DNA of 5,076 nucleotides from Gemmatimonadota bacterium. GTDB taxonomy: Bacteria; Latescibacterota; UBA2968; UBA8231. Of this stretch, positions 1-4,729 are shown piece by piece. How positions within the stretch are numbered: position 1 is the first letter of the stretch; every line of letters begins with the position of its first letter. A program made the translations under genes and the position numbers. The notes beneath the pieces were generated by a model, which had not been told where the DNA came from, made no database searches, and worked only from the letters and a program-made list of their open reading frames with translations. Location: assembly GCA_009845645.1 (NCBI GenBank), contig VXZF01000571.1:1-5076 (forward strand), read 5' to 3'.

Positions 1-1
1 C

Positions 2-70
2 ACCTATATCTGGCGGCTGCAGCTAGAAAAGAAGGAAGAACGCGCCGGCATCCTCTCAGTCGCTTATTGA
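2..70 (+). CDS. C-terminal end of an upstream gene, possibly a FlgD/sorting-type beta domain (partial)
   Basis: The frame starting at base 2 is open from the left edge for 22 codons and stops at TGA 68-70. The peptide includes YIWRLQLEKK and ends in ILSVAY. This alternation of hydrophobic and charged residues resembles the last two beta strands of FlgD-like or type IX sorting Ig modules, where forms such as YFYRLEAG followed by a hydrophobic ending are usual. Another frame is also open here, but this one has more G/C in third codon positions, as expected in GC-rich DNA. The peptide is too short for a firm assignment, and the resemblance is inference. It suggests that another exported protein lies just upstream on the same strand. 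Confidence 0.42.
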   Translation, partial: TYIWRLQLEKKEERAGILSVAY

Positions 71-95
71 CAAACGGCGTTGAGTTGATTATTCA
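67..95 (+). promoter_or_regulatory. candidate sigma70-like promoter for the CBM9-like gene
   Basis: A perfect TTGACA lies at 67-72 and, after 17 bases, a weak -10 match TATTCA at 90-95. The TTGACA overlaps the TGA stop of the upstream partial gene, so the next transcription unit would begin directly at that gene's end. The leader to the ATG at 187 would be about 85 bases. The -10 is poor (three or four of six), so this is only a candidate. Confidence 0.35.
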
Positions 96-166
96 TTGGG
101 CATTAAGCGCGTGCCGAGCGCGCTGTATTTTTTGTACAAGTTTTACCAGTATTTCTCACTTCTCCT

Positions 167-177
167 AAGGAGGGAGG
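167..177 (+). promoter_or_regulatory. extended tandem Shine-Dalgarno before the CBM9-like gene
   Basis: AAGGAGG at 167-173 runs into GGAGG at 173-177. The second core sits 9 bases before the ATG at 187 and the first 13 bases before it. The site fixes that ATG as the start. CTCC at 162-165 could pair with GGAG at 169-172 across a three-base loop and partly mask the first core. That pairing is weak and its role is unknown. Confidence 0.75.
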
Positions 178-186
178 GTTTTCGCT

Positions 187-1089
187 ATGAAAGAGCGGAC
201 CAAATTCGTTTTAGCGGCAGCTTTGGTCATGGGCTTGTGCGGTACGTCCTTTGGCCATGCGCCTCCCGGCGAGCTTTACTTCGCCGTGCAGTTCCCCGAC
301 AATCTCGTCCCCACCATGGACGGCGACCTGTCGGACTGGGACGTCGTGCCGATCGATCCGTACACGATCCGCAACGACCGTCTCTATTCGCCGGTGGCCG
401 ACATCCAGCCCGTGGGCCGTGGCGAGATCGATGTTAGCGACATTAACATCCGCCACCTCATCGGCTGGAACGACAACGCGAATAAGCTCTACTACATGAC
501 CGAGGTATTCGACAATGTCCACAACCTGGACCGCGAAAACCCCTCGGCCTTCTGGCAGGACGACGCCTGGGAAGTAGAGGTCAACCCCGACCACACGCCG
601 ACCGAGGAGCACAACCTCGAAGGCGAGCCGGCCAACAACTTTAGCTACAAATGGGCCGTGCCGCCGGTGGAAGGTGCCTATCAGTTCTACCGTCCGGTGC
701 GGGCGCTGGAGTGGTTCGTGGATGGCAGTGACTTTATCACTTTCGGCTGGGGCTACGACGGCGAGCAGTTCGGCGAGAGCACCTATTACTACGAACTGGC
801 CATCACGCCGATCATCTCGATGCCCAACGACGAGTCGGCCACCCCAGAGCAAGCCGTGATCTTCGACCTCGCGGAAGACGAGATCATCCACACATCCGTG
901 ACCGTGGGCGATTTCGACGAGCCGTGCACCGAGTGCGCACTCGAAAGCTATCAGGGCTTCTGGACCATGTCGCCGGAAAGCTGCTGCACCGCCACCAACG
1001 ACGTGTTGCTGGACCAGCTATTGCCGGAGATGGAGTCCGCGACCTCGGTCGAGGACGTGAGCTGGGGCCAGATCAAGGCCGCTCAGTAG
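187..1089 (+). CDS. exported CBM9-like (sugar-binding fold) protein with a cysteine-rich C-terminus
   Basis: The 300-residue product has a classic signal peptide: a basic start (MKERTK), a hydrophobic core at about residues 7-18, and probable signal peptidase I cleavage near residues 23-25. Cys18 is preceded by Leu, so a lipoprotein signal is unlikely. The mature part looks like a CBM9-like beta sandwich, the fold family that includes carbohydrate-binding module 9 and cytochrome/DOMON-like domains. MDGDLSDWD (44-52) is the typical opening strand, LYYMTEVFDN (101-110) the central strand, and FWQDDAWEVEVN (122-133) the aromatic/acidic strand that often lies at the ligand face. Members bind sugars or serve as accessory domains; the ligand here cannot be read. 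The last part has Cys247, Cys250, Cys266 and Cys267 and ends in a Trp-containing segment (SWGQIKAAQ). No enzymatic domain is visible. The gene is monocistronic by layout, with a hairpin terminator 23 bases after the stop. The fold is fairly sure; the role is not. Confidence 0.8.
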   Translation: MKERTKFVLAAALVMGLCGTSFGHAPPGELYFAVQFPDNLVPTMDGDLSDWDVVPIDPYTIRNDRLYSPVADIQPVGRGEIDVSDINIRHLIGWNDNANKLYYMTEVFDNVHNLDRENPSAFWQDDAWEVEVNPDHTPTEEHNLEGEPANNFSYKWAVPPVEGAYQFYRPVRALEWFVDGSDFITFGWGYDGEQFGESTYYYELAITPIISMPNDESATPEQAVIFDLAEDEIIHTSVTVGDFDEPCTECALESYQGFWTMSPESCCTATNDVLLDQLLPEMESATSVEDVSWGQIKAAQ

Positions 1090-1112
1090 TATCCTTTTTC
1101 AACAACCGCACA

Positions 1113-1146
1113 AAAAAGCCGGTGCCCCTCGGGGTACCGGCTTTTT
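1113..1146. terminator. shared bidirectional rho-independent terminator
   Basis: Arms 1113-1127 and 1132-1146 form a 15-bp stem with one G-T wobble (1124/1135) around a CTCG loop. The ends of the stem are A-runs on the left and T-runs on the right, so an RNA from either strand ends in a GC-rich hairpin followed by a U-tract. It lies 23 bases after the CBM9-like stop and 20 bases after the creatininase-family stop on the other strand, so it serves both convergent genes. Confidence 0.92.
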
Positions 1147-1166
1147 GCGTTTGATTGGCGGCGCGC

Positions 1167-1898
1167 TCACTCGCCGATCATCTCCTGCATCTTAGCGGCG
1201 ACCCAGTCAATGGCCACATCGGCCATCACTCGGCCTTTCTTGGGCGTGGCCAAGTCGCGGCCCGCCTCGAAGTAGATCGGGTCGCGCGGCGCGTAGCTCT
1301 CGCTTTGTATCTGGAGATTGGCACCCTCGTAATCGACCCCTTTCCAGTGCACGTTCTCGGGGAATGCCGCCATGGCAAACGAGGTCTCAAACTCGGCCGC
1401 GTGCGCTGGGCAATCCCCCGACTCCAGCACTTCGGCGACCAACTCCTCTGAATACGCCGCCCAATACGAATAAAACTGCACGTCCATGTCCAGCCGCTTG
1501 CTGAACTCCTCGACTTGGCCGCCCAAGGGGCCGTTGCCGGCGTGGCCATTGCATATCAGAACGTGCTCAACCCCGTGCCGCTTGAGCGATTCGCACACGT
1601 CGTAGGCCACGGCAAAGAAGGTCTCTGGCCGCAGGCTCAAGGTGCCGGGGAACTCCATCCAGTGCTCGGATATGCCTATGGACAGAGGCGTGGCCACCAC
1701 CACTTGCGGATAGAGCTGCAAAGCCGCTTGGTGCGCCACATGCGCCGCGCTGGCGGTATCGTGCTCCATGGCCAAGTGCTCGTTGTGCTGCTCGGTGCTA
1801 CCAGTGGGCAGGATTGCCCCCTTGATCAGGCCCTGTTCCAACCGCTCGCGCACGTGGCGGCGAGTCAATTTCCACAGCCGTACTTCTTCGACGATCAT
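1167..1898 (-). CDS. creatininase-family metal-dependent amidohydrolase/lactonase
   Basis: The 243-residue product matches the usual creatininase-family length of about 240-270. The metal-site motif near the N-terminus is GSTEQHNEHLAMEHDT, with Glu36, His38 and Asp47 in the positions of family metal ligands. ISEHWMEFPGTLSL (76-89) and CNGHAGN (116-122, with His119) are the other family signatures. HAAEFETS (166-173) carries Glu169, the probable remaining ligand; this motif is more often HAGEFETS. There is no signal peptide, so the enzyme should be cytoplasmic. Characterised members hydrolyse creatinine, formamidopyrimidines, mycofactocin precursor or dehydro-inosose lactones; the motifs do not tell which reaction applies. 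NGHxGN, rather than the NGHYEN of creatininase itself, argues against a true creatininase. The ATG at 1898 is chosen because AAAGGAG lies 7 bases before it; a GTG 33 bases upstream lacks such a site. The gene is divergent from the DUF4380 gene and shares its control region. Confidence 0.88.
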   Translation of the reverse strand: MIVEEVRLWKLTRRHVRERLEQGLIKGAILPTGSTEQHNEHLAMEHDTASAAHVAHQAALQLYPQVVVATPLSIGISEHWMEFPGTLSLRPETFFAVAYDVCESLKRHGVEHVLICNGHAGNGPLGGQVEEFSKRLDMDVQFYSYWAAYSEELVAEVLESGDCPAHAAEFETSFAMAAFPENVHWKGVDYEGANLQIQSESYAPRDPIYFEAGRDLATPKKGRVMADVAIDWVAAKMQEMIGE

Positions 1899-1905
1899 TG
1901 GTTTT

Positions 1906-1912
1906 CTCCTTT
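1906..1912 (-). promoter_or_regulatory. Shine-Dalgarno that decides the creatininase-family start
   Basis: On the minus strand AAAGGAG is followed by 7 bases and the ATG at 1898. It lies downstream of an in-frame GTG at 1931, which would add 11 poorly conserved-looking residues, so the shorter product is preferred. Confidence 0.85.
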
Positions 1913-1918
1913 GTTGCG

Positions 1919-1947
1919 TTGACGGGCACACTCGAAGAGCCTATCAT
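1919..1947 (+). promoter_or_regulatory. candidate rightward promoter for the DUF4380-protease unit
   Basis: TTGACG at 1919-1924 (five of six to consensus), a 17-base spacer, and TATCAT at 1942-1947 (five of six). Predicted transcription begins near 1954 and runs right, giving a leader of about 80 bases to the ATG at 2034. Its -10 box overlaps that of the leftward promoter. Confidence 0.5.
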
Positions 1948-1971
1948 GCAAAATTAATTGGCCAGTGACAA
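1943..1971 (-). promoter_or_regulatory. candidate leftward promoter for the creatininase-family gene
   Basis: Read on the minus strand: TTGTCA at 1971-1966 (five of six), a 17-base spacer, and CATGAT at 1948-1943 (four of six). Transcription would begin near 1936, giving a leader of about 38 bases to the ATG at 1898. A start at the GTG at 1931 would leave almost no leader, which also supports the shorter protein. Confidence 0.42.
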
Positions 1972-2022
1972 CTCCTTGGCCGACGATGACGCGTTCACCG
2001 CTAGCCTTCCTACCCTTAATGC

Positions 2023-2028
2023 AGAGGA
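2023..2028 (+). promoter_or_regulatory. Shine-Dalgarno supporting the DUF4380 start at 2034
   Basis: AGAGGA lies 5 bases before the ATG at 2034. The in-frame starts further upstream (GTG 1965, ATG 1986, ATG 2019) show no purine-rich site. The 2019 start would, however, supply an arginine to the signal peptide that the 2034 start lacks, so the choice is not settled. Confidence 0.55.
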
Positions 2029-2033
2029 ATCCC

Positions 2034-2945
2034 ATGCTCATCGCCTGCTGTGTTCTACTCTTGACCGCCCTGCCCCTAGCCGCCCAAACCGACCAGTACG
2101 AAGGCTTTACTGGCTTTTGGCTCAAAAATGACCGCGCTGAGGCTTTTGCCATTGCCGCGCCCTATCCGCGAGTCCTCGCCTTCCGCCTCAAAGGAGGCGA
2201 AAACCCCCTCCACGTCTCCCGCGAATACGAATACATCGGCGTGCGCTCGTGGTTTTTCGAGCCAACGCAGATCCCCGAATCCGGGCTGCCGGCCCTGCAA
2301 CCAGCCACCGCGGAGATGACCGGCGCGCGCGCCGTGCGCCTCACCGCCGCCCCAGACGATAGCTCGGATTTGCGCTTGACTATGGAAGTTGCACTCGACG
2401 CCGAACGACCAATGCTCCACATCCGCCACGGCTTCAAAAACATGCGCGACAAACCGCGCCGCATCGCCTGCTGGGCCCTCAACGTCATCCGCCCCGATGC
2501 GGGCGTCGGTGTCACCCCCTGGCGTAGCACAGGCCGCCGCAGCTTGTTGTTCTGGCCGAGCACCAACCCCAACGAAGCTGGCATTCACCTAGGCCCCCGC
2601 GCTCTCGCGCTCGACTATCGGATCGAGCCGCAAAACGGCTGGCACAAGGTCGGCACCAATGGCGACGCGGGCTGGATCGCCTTCGTCTGGAACGAGACCG
2701 CGCTCAAATCCACCGTCGCCCACGTCGCCGATGCCGAATATCCCGAAGACGGCGGCACGGTGACGATGTTCAATTCCACGTCTGAAGTGTTCGACGGTAA
2801 GCCGCGCTTCGGTGAAATCGAAAATGTCGGGCCGCTGAGCGAACTGATGCCGGGGGATACTTTGTGGATGGAACAAACACTGGAATTGATCGTCGGAATT
2901 GACGGCGACGACCCTGAAAGCTGGGTCGAAATGCTGGGGGAATAG
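2034..2945 (+). CDS. exported DUF4380 protein, galactose-mutarotase-like fold
   Basis: From the ATG at 2034 the product is 303 residues; an in-frame ATG at 2019 would add five, including an arginine. It opens with a hydrophobic segment (LIACCVLLLTALPLAAQ) that reads as a signal peptide cut near AAQ, so the protein should be periplasmic or secreted. The rest is all-beta in character and resembles DUF4380, a family with a galactose-mutarotase-like supersandwich fold. The clearest hallmarks are in the last third: AEYPEDGGTVTMFNS starting around residue 234, the FGEIENVGPL segment with Glu261 and Glu263, and LMPGDTLWMEQTLEL, the usual closing strand. An earlier stretch, HGFKNMRDKPRRIACWAL, fits the family's conserved asparagine and tryptophan strand. 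No function is established for the family; sugar binding or ring opening is suggested only by the fold. The metalloprotease gene begins 29 bases after the stop, so the two are probably cotranscribed. Confidence 0.78.
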   Translation: MLIACCVLLLTALPLAAQTDQYEGFTGFWLKNDRAEAFAIAAPYPRVLAFRLKGGENPLHVSREYEYIGVRSWFFEPTQIPESGLPALQPATAEMTGARAVRLTAAPDDSSDLRLTMEVALDAERPMLHIRHGFKNMRDKPRRIACWALNVIRPDAGVGVTPWRSTGRRSLLFWPSTNPNEAGIHLGPRALALDYRIEPQNGWHKVGTNGDAGWIAFVWNETALKSTVAHVADAEYPEDGGTVTMFNSTSEVFDGKPRFGEIENVGPLSELMPGDTLWMEQTLELIVGIDGDDPESWVEMLGE

Positions 2946-2960
2946 TGTCCCAACGCAAGA

Positions 2961-2967
2961 AAAGGAG
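2961..2967 (+). promoter_or_regulatory. Shine-Dalgarno that decides the metalloprotease start
   Basis: AAAGGAG is followed by 7 bases and the ATG at 2975. A GTG at 2945, overlapping the previous stop by one base, is in frame but lies upstream of this site and would add ten very basic residues before the signal peptide. The ATG is preferred. Confidence 0.85.
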
Positions 2968-2974
2968 TAGGGCG

Positions 2975-4654
2975 ATGAAAGGGTTTTGCACGGAGCGGGC
3001 AGGTATTGCTGTCGTGTCCAAATTGCTCATCGTCCTGTTGTCTCTCGGCACGGTGGACGGCCATGCAGAAAGCGCGCCGTCCGCCCTGCGCTGCGGCACC
3101 CCTTACTTGCTCCAAGCTATGGACGCGGCCTCAGAGCTAAGTACCGAGACTCAGCGTCTAAAACTCGTGCAGCGCCGTAGCACTCAGCACAGCTTGCTAA
3201 CGCCCTCTGGCCATTTCCGCGTCCACTACGACACCGAAGGTAGCGACGCGGTTGATCCTACCGACGACGATGCCAACGGCATCCCGGACTACATCGACCT
3301 AGCCGCAACCGTCCTCGACAGCACTTGGGAGTTGGAAGTAGAACAGCTTGGCTACAACCCGCCGCCTTCGGACAACGGTTTGGGCGGTGGGGAAGAGTAC
3401 GACGTTTATGTTATAGACTTAGGGCACGGAGGCTGTGGGTTCTCGACTCCTGTTTACGGCTGTGCCTATCGCGGGTCGTCCAACGCGGTCACACATAGCC
3501 ACCTTGAAATCGACAACAACTTCACCGATCCCAGCTACGTACAGACTCGCGGGCTAGACACCCTGCGCGTGACCATCGCCCACGAGTTCCACCACGCCAT
3601 TCAGTTTGGCTACTACGCAGAGAGAGATGGCAGTTGGTGGCAGGAATCGACCTCGACGTGGATGGAGGAAGTGGCCTATCCGCACATAGACGATTATCTC
3701 CAGTATTTGTCCCACTTCCTGAGCATACCCCACCGCGCCCTCAACTCCAACGTCAATGCCTCCCACACCTACGGTAGTGCAATCTTTTCCCACTTCCTCG
3801 ACCAGCACTACGGCCGCGATCTCAACCGCCTAATCTGGGAAGAACTCAAAGAGCGCCAAAGCGTCAACCTCGATCATTTCGACCGCGTCATCCGCCGCGT
3901 TGAGCCGGGCGGCTTGGGCGTTGCTATTGGCGAATTTGCCGTCTGGAATTACTTCACCGGCCGCCGCCATCGCCGCGGGTTTTACGCCGAAGGGGACAAG
4001 TATCCGCTCGTCCCCACTCACGACCTCGCAGTCGCCGCCAAGGCGGTCGTCCGCGATTCGAGCCTGCTCGACGCCACTGGCAGCAACTATCTGCGCCTCG
4101 CGCCGCAGCTCCGCCCAGGCGGCGTTACCCTTGCCTTTGAGTCCTCCCGTGGTGCTTGGCGTCGCCATCTGCTTTTAATCGCCCCCGACAGTATCGCGGT
4201 GCGGCCGGTTGCAGAGCCGACGGTCCGCGTCATTGACTGGGACCAGTACGAAGAGGTCATCTTAGTCATCTCCTCGGTCGAAGACCACGGCGTGGCCTAT
4301 CCGTACCAAGTGTCCGTGGAATTTGACCCCGATCTGACCGACGTGCGAGCGGCCCTCGCCACGCTATTCGAACCCAGCTACCCCAACCCCTTTCGCCTCG
4401 GCCAACACCAGCAGACCCACTTGGTCTTCGACTTGGCCTCCCCTAGCACCCAGACCCGCCTGTCGATCTTTTCGACCAACGGCGACTTGGTCTGGTGGAA
4501 AGACTTAGGTCCCCGCGCCGCCCGCGAAAACCACATGGTGCCGTGGGACGGACGCAACGCTGCCGGCAAGTTCGTCGCCAGCGGCGTCTATCACCTCTTA
4601 TTAGAAGCCGACGGCCAGACGGCGTTGCATAGTCTGGCCGTCGTACGGGACTAA
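2975..4654 (+). CDS. secreted MXAN_6640-type zinc metalloprotease with C-terminal FlgD-like Ig module
   Basis: The 559-residue product begins with a signal peptide (basic start, hydrophobic core at about 17-25, likely cleavage near Ala31). A propeptide-like stretch with LRCGTPYLL (Cys40) precedes the catalytic domain, which opens at HFRVHYDTEG (80-89). The acidic DPTDDDANGIPDYID (94-108) resembles a calcium loop. The zinc motif is HEFHH (203-207): His203 and His207 should bind zinc and Glu204 should be the catalytic base. The third ligand is probably Glu224 in WWQESTSTWMEE, as in the WxxE motif of gluzincin-like enzymes. These features match the family named after Myxococcus xanthus MXAN_6640, a putative metalloprotease; its substrates are unknown. 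Cys154 and Cys163 may form a disulfide. A beta-rich region of uncertain type follows. From SYPNPF (468-473) to the end is a FlgD-like Ig module closing with SGVYHLLLEADGQ, as in sorting or anchoring domains. It follows the DUF4380 gene by 29 bases. The family is clear; the target is not. Confidence 0.9.
   Translation: MKGFCTERAGIAVVSKLLIVLLSLGTVDGHAESAPSALRCGTPYLLQAMDAASELSTETQRLKLVQRRSTQHSLLTPSGHFRVHYDTEGSDAVDPTDDDANGIPDYIDLAATVLDSTWELEVEQLGYNPPPSDNGLGGGEEYDVYVIDLGHGGCGFSTPVYGCAYRGSSNAVTHSHLEIDNNFTDPSYVQTRGLDTLRVTIAHEFHHAIQFGYYAERDGSWWQESTSTWMEEVAYPHIDDYLQYLSHFLSIPHRALNSNVNASHTYGSAIFSHFLDQHYGRDLNRLIWEELKERQSVNLDHFDRVIRRVEPGGLGVAIGEFAVWNYFTGRRHRRGFYAEGDKYPLVPTHDLAVAAKAVVRDSSLLDATGSNYLRLAPQLRPGGVTLAFESSRGAWRRHLLLIAPDSIAVRPVAEPTVRVIDWDQYEEVILVISSVEDHGVAYPYQVSVEFDPDLTDVRAALATLFEPSYPNPFRLGQHQQTHLVFDLASPSTQTRLSIFSTNGDLVWWKDLGPRAARENHMVPWDGRNAAGKFVASGVYHLLLEADGQTALHSLAVVRD
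4609..4643 (+). repeat. 12-bp perfect inverted repeat at the 3' end of the protease gene
   Basis: CGACGGCCAGAC at 4609-4620 is exactly complementary to GTCTGGCCGTCG at 4632-4643, with an 11-base loop. The structure lies inside the last codons and ends 8 bases before the stop codon at 4652. No T-run follows on either strand, so it is not a standard terminator. In RNA it would be a stable hairpin that could slow 3' exonucleases or mark the end of the unit. Otherwise the plus-strand unit has no clear terminator of its own. Confidence 0.7.
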
Positions 4655-4670
4655 CAGGCCAACTCTCGAC

Positions 4671-4703
4671 AAAAAAATACGGGCGAGGGAATCACCCCCG
4701 CCC
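4671..4703 (-). terminator. rho-independent terminator of the PurF-like gene
   Basis: On the minus strand a 9-bp stem (4703-4695 with 4689-4681, one G-U wobble, five-base loop) is followed by GTA and seven T (4677-4671). It begins 27 bases after the PurF-like stop. On the plus strand the wobble becomes an A-C mismatch and no T-run follows, so it would serve the protease transcript poorly. Confidence 0.88.
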
Positions 4704-4729
4704 ACTCTGCTACACAAATTGTCTCTCTG

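Noticed and set aside
127..142. The TTGTACAA palindrome in the leader of the CBM9-like gene, considered as an operator.
   Set aside because: Eight bases occur easily by chance and no second copy was seen near the other promoters.
211..891. A long open frame on the minus strand inside the CBM9-like gene.
   Set aside because: It is the antisense shadow of a GC-rich gene. It has no ribosome site, no recognisable motif, and the plus-strand product has a signal peptide and fold motifs.
924..1154. A 76-codon plus-strand frame running through the terminator hairpin.
   Set aside because: It overlaps the end of the CBM9-like gene in another frame and continues through an intrinsic terminator, so it is not credible as a gene.
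1155..1922. Open plus-strand frames across the creatininase-family gene (1155-1451, 1515-1922).
   Set aside because: They oppose a gene with clear metal-site motifs and have no family features or ribosome sites of their own.
1965..2033. N-terminal extension of the DUF4380 protein from the GTG at 1965.
   Set aside because: It has no ribosome site, would begin only about 11 bases after the predicted transcript start, and would bury the signal peptide behind a proline-rich lead.
2322..2333. The 12-base palindrome GGCGCGCGCGCC, possible Z-forming DNA or a binding site.
   Set aside because: It lies in coding sequence encoding a normal Thr-Gly-Ala-Arg stretch and is expected by chance in GC-rich DNA.
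2076..3115. Several minus-strand frames over the DUF4380 gene and its junction with the protease gene.
   Set aside because: They have no motifs or start signals, and they cross the boundary of two plus-strand genes with good start sites.
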